This document shows positions 36,201 through 44,004 of a DNA stretch of 64,000 nt, one piece after another. The position numbers were made by a program, and so were the translations under genes. The notes below the pieces were generated by a model. It worked only from the letters and a program-made list of their open reading frames with translations, was not told the origin of the DNA and did no database searches. Source of the DNA: Acidobacteriales bacterium 59-55 (GTDB taxonomy: Bacteria; Acidobacteriota; Terriglobia; Terriglobales; Acidobacteriaceae); the NCBI GenBank assembly GCA_001897435.1, contig MKSV01000002.1, positions 226,428-290,427 on the forward strand, written 5' to 3'. Each line of letters starts with the position of its first letter. The stretch's first letter is position 1.

Positions 36201-36637
36201 GCGGGCACCAGCACTTCAGCTATCAGCTCTATCCCCACGCCGGAACGTGGAAGACGGCGCTGACCGAGCGCGCGGGCTTCGAGTTCAACTACAAGCTGCA
36301 CGCCAGCCAGGTGGAGGCACACACGGGGAGTCTTCCGGCGGAGCACTCCTATGTGTCGGTTGCGCCGGAGAACGTGGTGCTGACCGCGGTGAAGAAGGCC
36401 GAGGATGACAATGGCCTGATCTTCCGCGTCTTCGAGTGGGCGGGCAAGCAGTCCAATGTCGTCTTTACGTTGCCGAAGGGAGCGACGGCGGCGACCGAGA
36501 CGAACCTGATGGAGAAGCCGGTCGGCTCGCCGCTTCAGGTCTCGGGCGACAAGGTGACGGTGCCGATTCATCCGTTCGAGATTCTGTCGATCCGGGCGGA
36601 TTATCCTCATGCGAGCATGGTGGCGCAGAACAAGTAG
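33290..36637 (+). CDS. Secreted GH38 alpha-mannosidase
   Basis: Retaining exo-alpha-mannosidase of glycoside hydrolase family 38, 1115 residues, exported to the periplasm. The GTG start at 33290 has an ideal AAAGGAG seven bases upstream and opens a signal peptide (1-35, ending AVRAQG). An extra N-terminal beta-domain (about 55-195) precedes the catalytic barrel. Zinc ligands are in GNSHIDAAWLW (His281, Asp283), and the nucleophile is Asp393 in GWNPDSFGYNWQLPQI. DHGGGPT and FNDFHDLAAGSGIGVIY carry further metal and substrate residues. The all-beta C-terminal half (about 640-1115) is complete. The frame is open 222 bases further upstream, but that part is not a signal sequence. No mannan genes adjoin it. 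Confidence 0.93.
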   Translation: MKVHSRFTVAGKCAGVLLTSAMVLAPLFSTAVRAQGRRRGMNLPATLSAQSKTVIDRLESFDDLPAESWRYHAGDVAHGEAVNLDDSAWPLVKARSTAPAGAVWYRHEVEVPKTFHGYDLTGARIWFKFNARGNRSMPQIIYFNGRRVALGDDLEPIVLFDQARPGDKILIAVKLLPTVNTKTFNGVQMKVDFAPSRPNPDDLRTEFVSAALLIPTLSKQPTEDMATLQHAIATVDMAALDSNSSDAQAKFDASLKQASQEIEPLKPMLQQATLHLTGNSHIDAAWLWPETETVDVVKRTFGTALQLMNEYPNYTYTQSAAQYNEWMAEKYPEMNAEIKKRIKEGRWEVVGGMWVEPDLNMPSGEATVRSILLGKRWFQKEYGVDVRIGWNPDSFGYNWQLPQIYKRSGIDYFVTQKMTWNDTNQLPFKLFWWESPDGSKVLTYFPQGYGNNNLNPVRLSTDLAEARKRSPGLNEMMDLYGIGDHGGGPTRSVLDEGEHWMEPDKVVPKMEFGLAQPFFSHVEKNIAADSAVWDYKSIAKGYTYPRPVDGKISIPTWDSEMYLEYHRGVFTTQAGQKRNIRNSEEWALNAEKYASLAWLDGNTYPGAELTEAWKKITFNDFHDLAAGSGIGVIYKDAQKEFDQVHWATNEISDKSLRTLAARVDTHGGEGVPVMVFNPLGWQRSGVATVQVQLPTASASGVFVVDSHNRVLPSEVLSSDAKTNSYKLLVEAKDVPSMGYEVIRVVPGSKPFHSDLKASGMTMENAALRVVVDPANGCITSLFDKKANFETLAKGGCGNQLQTFKDTPTRYDAWNIDPGTLDHNTPISEVDSVKMVESGPMRAVIRVSRTWQNSKFVQDIMLYANSDKVDVVNDIDWHETHVLLKAAFPLAASSPEATYEIPYGTIERATTRNNSWEKAQFEVPALRWADLGDAQHGFSLINDSKYGYDDAGNVLRLSLLRSPVYPDPEADRGHQHFSYQLYPHAGTWKTALTERAGFEFNYKLHASQVEAHTGSLPAEHSYVSVAPENVVLTAVKKAEDDNGLIFRVFEWAGKQSNVVFTLPKGATAATETNLMEKPVGSPLQVSGDKVTVPIHPFEILSIRADYPHASMVAQNK

Positions 36638-36700
36638 CGTTGCGGATCTCTTCGCGGCACCGGCTTTTTTGTTGCGGATGGGTTTGTGGAAGGGAAGATG

Positions 36701-36748
36701 AAATACAGGGGTCTCTCCACTGCGCTTCGCTCCGGTCGAGGTGACGTG
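36701..36748 (+). repeat. Solo module A
   Basis: Standard inner hairpin; one change in the 3' arm (GAGGTGACGTG). Confidence 0.88.
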
Positions 36749-36776
36749 CGTTTTAGGTTTCGAACGACGGAGAGGA

Positions 36777-37023
<247 letters not shown>

Positions 37024-37051
37024 CGTTTTAGGTTTCGAACGACGGAGAGGA

Positions 37052-37345
<294 letters not shown>

Positions 37346-37375
37346 CTTTTTTGCGGGGTCGAGTGCTAAATGCGC

Positions 37376-37475
37376 GGTCTCTCCATTGCTGGCCTTCGGT
37401 CGAGATGACGTGCGTTTTCTTTCGGGCGAGAGCTGAAGGTGTGCCCTTAATTTTGAGACGTGTGCCCTTAACTTA
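37376..37475 (+). repeat. Partial module A followed by module E ends
   Basis: GGTCTCTCC ... GGTCGAGATGACGTG at 37376-37412 with inner GGCC only on one side, then two copies of GTGTGCCCTTAA (37440-37475). Confidence 0.65.
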
Positions 37476-37556
37476 AGCAGCCGGGCCTCTTTTTAATAAG
37501 CAGAGGAGGTGCGGTTTTGAGTGCTTGTCGATTTGGATGATGGAGAATCCGGATTT

Positions 37557-38441
37557 TCAGAGCCAGGCGCTGAGGAGGCGGCCGGCGCTGCCGCGGAGCT
37601 TCAGCGAGTCGGCGCGGCCGACGAAGTAGCGGGCGTTGATCTCTTTGGAGCCCAGGTCTTCGATGCCGTGGAAGGCGGCAAGTTCGCCGGCGATCTCCTT
37701 CGGGGTGAAGAAGAGCTGGAAGGGCTCGCCCGCCAGTTGAACGCGGGCGGCGAGCGAGTCGTGGGCGAGCTGTTCGAGCAGGGGCAGCACGGCGCGGGGC
37801 TGGCCGTAGTCGAGCACAAGGCCGCTGCCCGCCGGTCGCGCGGCGATGAAGGCGAGGGTGGAGCGGAAGGCGGCGAGGGTGAGGTACGGCACGACTCCGA
37901 GCCACGCGAAGAAGGCAGGGACCGCAGGATTGAAGCCCGTGGCGAGCAATTGCTCGGGCAGCGACTGGCGCTCGAAGTCGACGGGAGCGTAGATGAGGCC
38001 GGAGGGCGGAGGAATGCGGTGGGCGTCGAGCAGATCGCGCTTCCACTGCTGCGTGGCCGGGTGGTCGACCTCGAAGACGCGCAGGCCGGGGTACGGGTTG
38101 CGATGCGCGAAGGTGTCGAGTCCGGCTCCGAGCAGAACGTACTGCGTGACGCCGCAAGCCGCGGCGCGGGCGAGGTTGTCTTCGGCGTAGCGGCTGCGGG
38201 CGACAAGAAAGGCACGGAGCGCCACGGAGAAGGGGCGGTCGGGCCGGGTGGGGGTTCGGCGCAACTCTTCGGCGTAGGTGTGGCCGAGGATGGGGACGGC
38301 GACGGGGTCGTCGAGGACGAGCGGCCTGGCGTCGTAGATCTGGTGCGCGGCCCGGCGCATGGCGACGCGGAGGGCGGTGCGGGATGGGATGGCCGGCTGC
38401 AAAGTATTCTTGTCCTTCAGAAATACGACCGTGGATAACAC
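37557..38441 (-). CDS. Class I SAM-dependent methyltransferase (COG3315/LCMT-like)
   Basis: A 294-residue methyltransferase of the leucine carboxyl methyltransferase/PPM-like family that is frequent in actinobacteria and acidobacteria. Motifs: SRTALRVAMRRAAHQ near the N-terminus, the glycine-rich SAM site VLLGAGLDTFAHRNP (about 102-116) and the acidic FEVDHPATQQWKR, followed by FFAWLGVVPYLT. The start is GTG at 38441; a later ATG inside the SRTAL segment would remove conserved residues. Substrates of this family are mostly unknown, with O-methylation of carboxylates or hydroxyls expected. It stands alone between repeat blocks. Confidence 0.85.
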   Translation of the reverse strand: MLSTVVFLKDKNTLQPAIPSRTALRVAMRRAAHQIYDARPLVLDDPVAVPILGHTYAEELRRTPTRPDRPFSVALRAFLVARSRYAEDNLARAAACGVTQYVLLGAGLDTFAHRNPYPGLRVFEVDHPATQQWKRDLLDAHRIPPPSGLIYAPVDFERQSLPEQLLATGFNPAVPAFFAWLGVVPYLTLAAFRSTLAFIAARPAGSGLVLDYGQPRAVLPLLEQLAHDSLAARVQLAGEPFQLFFTPKEIAGELAAFHGIEDLGSKEINARYFVGRADSLKLRGSAGRLLSAWL

Positions 38442-38509
38442 GGATCAATGCGGATAAGGGATTTAAGCGGTCTTATGGGTGGATAGGCTTTCCGGCGAAA
38501 CGAAAGGCG

Positions 38510-38557
38510 AAATACAGGGGTCTCTCCACTCCGCTTCGCTTCGGTCGAGATGACGTG
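38510..38557 (+). repeat. Solo module A
   Basis: Plus orientation, between the methyltransferase start and the accD stop. Confidence 0.88.
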
Positions 38558-38586
38558 GGTTGGTGCCGTGTGATCCGTGGTCGATC

Positions 38587-39444
38587 TCAGGCGGTTTGGC
38601 GGCTGCCGTTCTTCATCCAGGTGAGCGCCTGGGAGAGGTACTGCTTCATCTCCTTGCGCGGGACGATGGCGTCGAGGAAGCCGTGTTCAAGCAGGAACTC
38701 GGAGCGCTGGAAGCCTTCGGGGAGCTTCTGCCGGATGGTCTGCTCGATGACGCGGGGACCGGCAAAGCCGATGAGCGCGTCCGGCTCCGCGATGTTGAGG
38801 TCGCCGAGCATGGCGAAGCTGGCGGTGACGCCGCCGGTGGTGGGGTCGGTCATCACGGAGATGTAGGGGATCTTCTCGTCGTCCATGCGTGCGAGCCCGG
38901 CGGAGATCTTGGCGAGCTGCATCAGGCTGGCGATGCCCTCCATCATGCGCGCGCCGCCCGAGGCCGAGACGATGATGAGGGGATGGCGGGTGTCGAGTGC
39001 CCGGTCGACGGCGCGGGCGATGGTCTCGCCGACGACGGCGCCCATGCTGCCGCCGATAAAGCTGTACTCCATGACGCTGAGGACGACCGGGTGCGGACCG
39101 AGTTGCCCAATGGCGTTGATGATGGCGTCGTTGAGGCCGGTCTTCTTCCGGGCTTCGGCGAGGCGGCGCTTGTAGGGCTTGAGGTCGGTGAACTCCAGCG
39201 GATCGGTAGAGCGCAGCTCGAGGTCGACGAGTTCGTAGCCGGGTTCGAGCAGGTTCTCGATGCGGGCGCGGGCGTCGATGCGGAAGTGCTTGCCGCAGCG
39301 GGGACAGACCTGAAGGTTGGCTTCGAGGTCGGCCTTGAAGATGATCTCGCGGCAGCTATCGCAGCGGACCCAGAGGCCCTCGGTGCGGACGGTCTTCTGG
39401 GGGTCGTTGACGATCTCGTTATCTTCGCGCTTGAACCAGGTCAT
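38587..39444 (-). CDS. accD: Acetyl-CoA carboxylase carboxyltransferase subunit beta
   Basis: Beta subunit of the carboxyltransferase that moves CO2 from carboxybiotin to acetyl-CoA in fatty-acid synthesis, working with AccA (not in the window). The 285-residue protein has the N-terminal four-cysteine zinc ribbon (Cys28, Cys31, Cys47, Cys50) after WFKRED, then the crotonase-like core: YSFIGGSMGAVVGE, SASGGARMMEGIASLMQ, TDPTTGGVTASFA and FAGPRVIEQTI. The frame continues upstream into repeat H and B sequence; ATG 39444 with GGAAGG upstream fits the family start. The call is secure. Confidence 0.97.
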   Translation of the reverse strand: MTWFKREDNEIVNDPQKTVRTEGLWVRCDSCREIIFKADLEANLQVCPRCGKHFRIDARARIENLLEPGYELVDLELRSTDPLEFTDLKPYKRRLAEARKKTGLNDAIINAIGQLGPHPVVLSVMEYSFIGGSMGAVVGETIARAVDRALDTRHPLIIVSASGGARMMEGIASLMQLAKISAGLARMDDEKIPYISVMTDPTTGGVTASFAMLGDLNIAEPDALIGFAGPRVIEQTIRQKLPEGFQRSEFLLEHGFLDAIVPRKEMKQYLSQALTWMKNGSRQTA

Positions 39445-39552
39445 TCCTCGATGCCTTCCGTGGTGCTTGGACCATTGTATGGCAGAGGGAGCGCCGAGAG
39501 CAGGATGACAGGCGGCACGGCTTCGATCGAGAGGCTGTGGGGTTGGAGAGAA

Positions 39553-39812
39553 GGCATACCCCAGGGGCTGAAGCCCCTTTTTGGGCGTGGCGATAGAGGG
39601 CCAAGGCTGAAGCCTTGGCGTACCCAGAGGCAACGGCAAGTGCAAGTGCAAGAGCAACGGCAAGGGCAAAGACAACGACAAGAGCAACGGCAAGGGCAAA
39701 GACAACGACAAGAGCAACGGCAAGGGCAAAGACAACGACAAGAGCAACGGCAACGGCAAAGACGAAATACAGGGGTCTCTCCACTCCGCTTCGCTCCGGT
39801 CGAGATGACGTG
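39553..39812 (+). repeat. Composite repeat B-H-A
   Basis: Module B 39553-39631 with GAAGCCCCTTTTT, module H 39632-39764 containing three near-identical 30-base blocks, module A 39765-39812. Two further copies of GTCGAGATGACGTGGGTTG follow at about 39824 and 39850. Confidence 0.93.
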
Positions 39813-39880
39813 GGTTGAAGGTGGGTCGAGATGACGTGGGTTGGGGTGGGTCGAGATGACGTGGGTTGAAGGTGATGAGG

Positions 39881-39911
39881 AAGGCCCGCTCCTTGTGCGA
39901 GAGCGGGCCTT
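39881..39911. terminator. Terminator hairpin after the sugar dehydrogenase gene
   Basis: Perfect 11-bp stem AAGGCCCGCTC / GAGCGGGCCTT with a 9-base loop, 43 bases beyond the stop codon on the minus strand. Confidence 0.75.
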
Positions 39912-39954
39912 GTTGTGAACCGTGCAGGATTGTCGCGGCGTTGCCGGAGGGTTG

Positions 39955-41181
39955 CTATTTCTTCGGCGTTACGCGGAAGAGGCCGCCGGTCATCGAGTCC
40001 TCGATCATCCAGATGGCGCCGTCGGGCGCGACCTCGACGTCGCGGATGCGGTGGCCGACATCCCAGCGGTCGGCATCCTTGGCTCCGCCCTTGCCGTCGA
40101 AGGTGATGCGGTTGAGCGTCTTGCTGCCCATGCCGCCGATCAGGGCCGAGCCGTCCCACTGGGGGAACATCTTGCCCTTGTAGAAGGTGAGGCTGCCGGG
40201 GGCGATGACCGGCGTCCAGTAGATGACGGGCTTGGCCAGGTCAGGCCGGGTGTCGGGGTTGGGGATCGGCACGCCGTCGTAGTTGGGCGCGTAGCAGACC
40301 AGCGGCCAGCCGTAGTTCTTGCCGGGCTCGATCAGGTTCAGTTCGTCGCCGCCGCGGGGGCCGTGCTCAAGCTCCCACAGTTGGCCGTTGGGCGCGAAGG
40401 CCAGGCCGTAGGGGGTGCGGTGTCCGCTGGTCCAGGTCTCGGCGGGCGTGAGGTTGGGTCCGGGGAAGGTATACGTCCGGACGACGGGCGCGGTCTTGGC
40501 GGCTTCGGTATCCCTGGGCGGATCGATCACGGGCACGGTGGGCGTACCGACCTTGCCTGCCATGGGGTTGCCGGGTGCGGGCTTGCCGTCGAGGGTGAGG
40601 CGGAGGATCTTGCCGAGCGGCTGGTTGGGGTCCTGGGCCGGCGTCATGCGCTGGCGGTCGCCGCTGGTGAGGAAGAGGTACTTTCCGTCGGGAGAGAAGG
40701 CGACCGCGGCGCCGAACTGGCCGCCGTTGCCGCCCTCGCCGTCACGCCAGATGACCTTGAGGCCCTGGAGGCTGGCGGTGCCTTTGCCGAGTACAAGGCG
40801 GGCGCGGGCGAGGGCGAGGCTTGAACCGTCGCCGTGCGGCTCCGAGTAGGTGAGGTAGACGTTGTGATCCTTGCGGTAGTGGGGCGAGAGGAAGACGCCC
40901 AGCATACCCCCCTGTCCTTTATGCAGGACGGCGGGGACGCCGGTGACGGGCGTCTGCGCTCCCTTCTGCGTGACCAGCTCCATGCTGCCGACTTTCTCGG
41001 TGATGAGCATGCGGCCATCGGGCAGAAAGGCGATACGCCAGGGAAGCTTGAGTGTGGTTACCTGCACCATGTTGAAAGGCGTGGTGGCATCGGGCTGCTG
41101 TTCGCCGGCATTGACCTGCGCGTTGGACTGGGTGGTTGCCGCCAGAGCCAGAAAGAGCCCCGCGATCACTAACTTGTTCAT
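39955..41181 (-). CDS. PQQ-dependent aldose sugar dehydrogenase-like protein (periplasmic)
   Basis: A 408-residue six-bladed beta-propeller of the soluble glucose dehydrogenase/YliI (Asd) family, which oxidises aldoses with pyrroloquinoline quinone in the periplasm. A signal peptide (1-22, ending SNA-Q) precedes LPWRIAFLPDGRMLITEKVG, then QGGMLGVFLSPHY, NGGQFGAAVAFSPDGKYLFLTSGDR, SGHRTPYGLAFAPNGQLWELEHGPRGGDELN and GKNYGWP, all typical of the family. The frame is open 42 bases further but ATG 41181 gives the signal peptide. PQQ-synthesis genes are not in the window. Confidence 0.9.
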   Translation of the reverse strand: MNKLVIAGLFLALAATTQSNAQVNAGEQQPDATTPFNMVQVTTLKLPWRIAFLPDGRMLITEKVGSMELVTQKGAQTPVTGVPAVLHKGQGGMLGVFLSPHYRKDHNVYLTYSEPHGDGSSLALARARLVLGKGTASLQGLKVIWRDGEGGNGGQFGAAVAFSPDGKYLFLTSGDRQRMTPAQDPNQPLGKILRLTLDGKPAPGNPMAGKVGTPTVPVIDPPRDTEAAKTAPVVRTYTFPGPNLTPAETWTSGHRTPYGLAFAPNGQLWELEHGPRGGDELNLIEPGKNYGWPLVCYAPNYDGVPIPNPDTRPDLAKPVIYWTPVIAPGSLTFYKGKMFPQWDGSALIGGMGSKTLNRITFDGKGGAKDADRWDVGHRIRDVEVAPDGAIWMIEDSMTGGLFRVTPKK

Positions 41182-41491
41182 CTTGTTTTTCCCTCTATCC
41201 GGATGGATTGGACTAACATTCACAAACTCTTCGGAGCATCGTTTCGTGGTGCCGTTGGGATACTTTATTTGTTGCGTTGCGAGAGGCTGCCTGCTTCGGG
41301 ATGCCCGCGAACTTTGAATCGGCCGAATTGGCGGGGCAGCCGGGGAGCGGGAGGAACGCCGTCTCCGCTTGCCTGCGGCGCCGGTGCTCGCAGCGTTGTT
41401 TCTACAGGTCAGGTTAGAACCGACGGTTGCGATTGTCTAGTTGATGGGGGCAGCGAGGTCGCTGCGAAGCTATTGCCGCGTGGGAGAAGAG
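41182..41491. other. Intergenic region with no recognised element
   Basis: Upstream region of the sugar dehydrogenase gene. It must hold its promoter; no repeat module, operator or convincing hairpin was seen before the composite at 41492. Confidence 0.45.
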
Positions 41492-41673
41492 GGCATACCT
41501 CAGAGGCTGAAGCCCCCCTTTTTTGGCGTGGGGAGAGAGGGCCAAGGCTGAAGCCTTGGCGTACCCAGAGGCAAGGGCAACGGCAACAGCAGCGGCAAGA
41601 ACAAAGACGAAATACAGGGGTCTCTCCGCTGCGCCGTGCGATGAGGCTGCACGGCTTCGGTCGAGATGACGTG
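41492..41673 (+). repeat. Composite repeat B-H-A with short H
   Basis: Module B 41492-41572 (first hairpin altered to CAGAGGCTGAAGCCCCCC, partly unpaired), H 41573-41609, module A 41610-41673 with inner arms GCCGTGC/GCACGGC. A partial module A (GGCTGAGATGACGTGCG) follows near 41690. Confidence 0.9.
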
Positions 41674-41723
41674 CGTTGGGAGTGGTGCGTCTCGGCTGAG
41701 ATGACGTGCGTGGGTAGCTCTAA

Positions 41724-41762
41724 CCGCGGATCCCTCCGCTTCGCTGCGGGATGACAACAAAG
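41724..41762 (+). repeat. Module D hairpin repeat
   Basis: GGATCCCTCCGCTTCGC then TGCGGGATGACAACAAA; near-identical to 13213-13250. Confidence 0.75.
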
Positions 41763-41798
41763 CAACAGCGTGCGATTTTCGAGTGGTGATGGCGGCGG

Positions 41799-42587
41799 TT
41801 ACGGGTCGCGGTACTCGCGGCGTTTGAGTTCGCGGAGCGCCTGTTCGTGGCCCTGGAGCGCGGCCTGGCGGGTCCAGTGGCGGGACTGGGTGTAGTCGTG
41901 CTCGACTCCCTGGCCGGTGGCGTAGAGGTGGCCAAGCTGGAACTGGGCTTCGGCATTGCCCTGATCGGCGGCCTTGCGATACCACGCCGCCGCCTGCGCG
42001 TGGCTGCGCGGCAGACCGAGGCCGAGATAGTAGAGGTCGGCCAGCTTCTGCTGGGCCTCGGGAAAGTTCTGCTCGGCGGCCAGGCGATACCAGTGCGCCG
42101 CTTCGGCGGGGCTGGCGGCGACTCCTTCGCCCTTGCGATACATGAGGCCGAGGTTGTACTGCGCCCAGGCGAGGTTGCTGTAGGCGGCGCGCCGGCACCA
42201 GTCGAAGGCTTCGGCAAAGTCGCCGGCGGCGTAGTAGCGGTAGCTGAGATTGGCCTGCGCGTAGGCGTGGCCCTGGTCGGCGGCCTTGCGCTCCCAGTGA
42301 GCGGCCTGGGTATCGTCGCGGGGCAGACCTTCGCCCGCGTCGTACATGGTGCTGAGGATGTACTGCGACTCGGCGTGGCCCTGGTCGGCGGCGAGTTGAA
42401 AGCCGGTGGCTGCGGCGGCGAAGTTGCCCGCGTTGTAGTCGGAGACGGCCTGCCGGTAGTGCGGGTTCGAAGCGGCGTTCGCGGCATCGCGGCGGCCGCG
42501 GACGATGATGCCCGCGCGCGTGGAACCGAGCGACAGCGCCGTGCCGGTGGGAATGTGTTGCAGGCCGGTTTTGGCTTTATCGTCCAT
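41799..42587 (-). CDS. Sel1-like repeat protein
   Basis: A 262-residue protein of Sel1-type tetratricopeptide repeats, which usually act as protein-interaction scaffolds. After an unconserved 40-residue N-terminus there are about six repeats of 36 residues with the A-x-x-G-x-x-x-A-Q-Y/F-x-L-G-x-x-Y pattern: HAESQYILSTMYDAGEGLPRD, HAYAQANLSYRYYA, LAWAQYNLGLMYRKGEGV, FPEAQQKLADLYYLGLGLPRS, NAEAQFQLGHLYATGQGV. No signal peptide or membrane segment, so cytoplasmic. Neighbours give no hint of a partner. Confidence 0.88.
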   Translation of the reverse strand: MDDKAKTGLQHIPTGTALSLGSTRAGIIVRGRRDAANAASNPHYRQAVSDYNAGNFAAAATGFQLAADQGHAESQYILSTMYDAGEGLPRDDTQAAHWERKAADQGHAYAQANLSYRYYAAGDFAEAFDWCRRAAYSNLAWAQYNLGLMYRKGEGVAASPAEAAHWYRLAAEQNFPEAQQKLADLYYLGLGLPRSHAQAAAWYRKAADQGNAEAQFQLGHLYATGQGVEHDYTQSRHWTRQAALQGHEQALRELKRREYRDP

Positions 42588-42665
42588 AGTGAGTGTCTAT
42601 TTCAGTCTCCGAAGATTTCTTCGACTGCTCTACAGGCTGTTGAAAGGTTTGGATGCAGCTCAAAG

Positions 42666-42733
42666 CGTACCTCAGGGGCTAAAGCCCCACTGCAAATGAT
42701 GCGCTTGCGGCACGGCTGAAGCCGTGCCCTTAA
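42666..42733 (+). repeat. Module E repeat
   Basis: GGGGCTAAAGCCCC and GGCACGGCTGAAGCCGTGCC hairpins, then CTTAAC. A partial second copy (GAAGCCGTGCCCTTAAC) is at 42791-42807. Confidence 0.85.
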
Positions 42734-42878
42734 CAGAACCGGATTTACATCAGGAACCTCTGGGAGTCTTATGCGAGGGATCGCCCATTTGAAGCCGTGC
42801 CCTTAACGAAGCGGGACTTAATCAGAGGTTCCCTATGGCTGTTCCCCTCCAGGTGTAGTGATGCAAGCTCAGAAAAAA

Positions 42879-43009
42879 CGCAGATTCCCTTCGGGAATGA
42901 CAAACAAAATAGGGCAAACATGATCCATAGGGCAAACATGATCCATAGGACAAATATGATCCATAAGCCTGGGCGAGACGCAGATTCCCTTCGGGAATGA
43001 CAAACAAAA
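42879..43009 (+). repeat. Two module C copies flanking an 18-bp tandem triplet
   Basis: Module C copies at 42879-42908 and 42979-43009 (CGCAGATTCCCTTCGGGAAT then GACAAACAAAAT) act as direct repeats. Between them are three head-to-tail copies of ATAGGGCAAACATGATCC (42909-42962). Confidence 0.85.
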
Positions 43010-43035
43010 TGGGGCAAACCTTTATTTTTACTTTT

Positions 43036-43818
43036 TTATCTTCCATGCGCGCTGATCTGGCGGTCGATCAGCTCGAAGCGGCGCCGGGCGTCGGCGATCT
43101 GCTCGCGCAAACCGGTGGCGAGTTCGGTGAGCAGGTCGCGGTGCCGGCGGGCGGCGGCCTCGGCGTCGAGGTGCAGCAGGGCGATGTCGCTGGCGAGCAG
43201 GGTGTGCCGTTCAGCGTCGAGGGCGGCGATGTCGCGCCGGGCGTGCCGAATCTGGCGGCCGATGCGGAGCAGCTCGGCGGCAGCGCCTTCCCCGGTGATC
43301 GAGGCGGCGATCTCGCGATGGTCGTCGAGCAGGCGCTGCAACGTCTCCGTGTCGCCGCGGCTGTAGGCCTGGTTGGCGCGGGCCATCAGCAGGGTGAAGT
43401 GCCTGCGCTCGGCGTCGTCGCGCGCGAAGTCGGGGTGGATGCGCTTGGCGACGTCGCGGAAGAGGGTCTTGAGGCTGGGCGGCGGGTCGAACTCCTCGGC
43501 CTCGCGGGCCTCGCCGAAGGCGGCGTCGTGGGTCTCCTGCGCGCGCCGGCGAGCCTCGTCGGCGCGGCTGCGGGCGGAGTCGGAGTCGTAGAGGTCGACC
43601 TCGCGCTCGGCGATCCGCGCTTCGATCTCGTCCAGCTCGGCGTAGAGGACGCCGACCTGGCGGAGGTAGCGGCCCTCGAAGGTCTTGAGCTGGGCACGAA
43701 CCTGCGCCAGCTCCGATTCGCGCTCGGCAAGCTCGGCACGAACAGCGGCGAGCTGCTCGCGCTGGGCGAGGAGCGCGGCGGCGTCCGGGGTTTGCTGGAG
43801 GATGATCTCGGCTGACAT
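43036..43818 (-). CDS. Coiled-coil protein with a J-domain-like segment
   Basis: A 260-residue, very charged, mostly helical protein. Residues about 15-105 and 165-255 are long heptad-like Glu/Arg/Ala helices (probable coiled coils). Between them, about residues 113-160 read as the central part of a DnaJ J domain: LKTLFRDVAKRIHPDFARDD with the invariant HPD tripeptide at 128-130, followed by a helix with ANQAYSRGD. J domains stimulate Hsp70 (DnaK) ATPase, so it may be a specialised DnaK co-chaperone. The J domain is internal rather than N-terminal, and no zinc-finger or DnaJ C-terminal domain is present. No signal peptide. Confidence 0.75.
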   Translation of the reverse strand: MSAEIILQQTPDAAALLAQREQLAAVRAELAERESELAQVRAQLKTFEGRYLRQVGVLYAELDEIEARIAEREVDLYDSDSARSRADEARRRAQETHDAAFGEAREAEEFDPPPSLKTLFRDVAKRIHPDFARDDAERRHFTLLMARANQAYSRGDTETLQRLLDDHREIAASITGEGAAAELLRIGRQIRHARRDIAALDAERHTLLASDIALLHLDAEAAARRHRDLLTELATGLREQIADARRRFELIDRQISAHGR

Positions 43819-44004
43819 ACGGCTTCCGCAGGGGGTAGTTCCAGTTTAGCTGCGTGCATCGGCGATTGATCGCTCATCTTTTTTCTTCATCGAAATACCT
43901 GCTGCCTCGTGTCGGACGGTGATTTTTTCCGAATCGCCAAAACGGTTTAAACATTTTTGACGCGACGAGATCGCATTCGATGTAGACTCATTCCGACGAA
44001 AATT

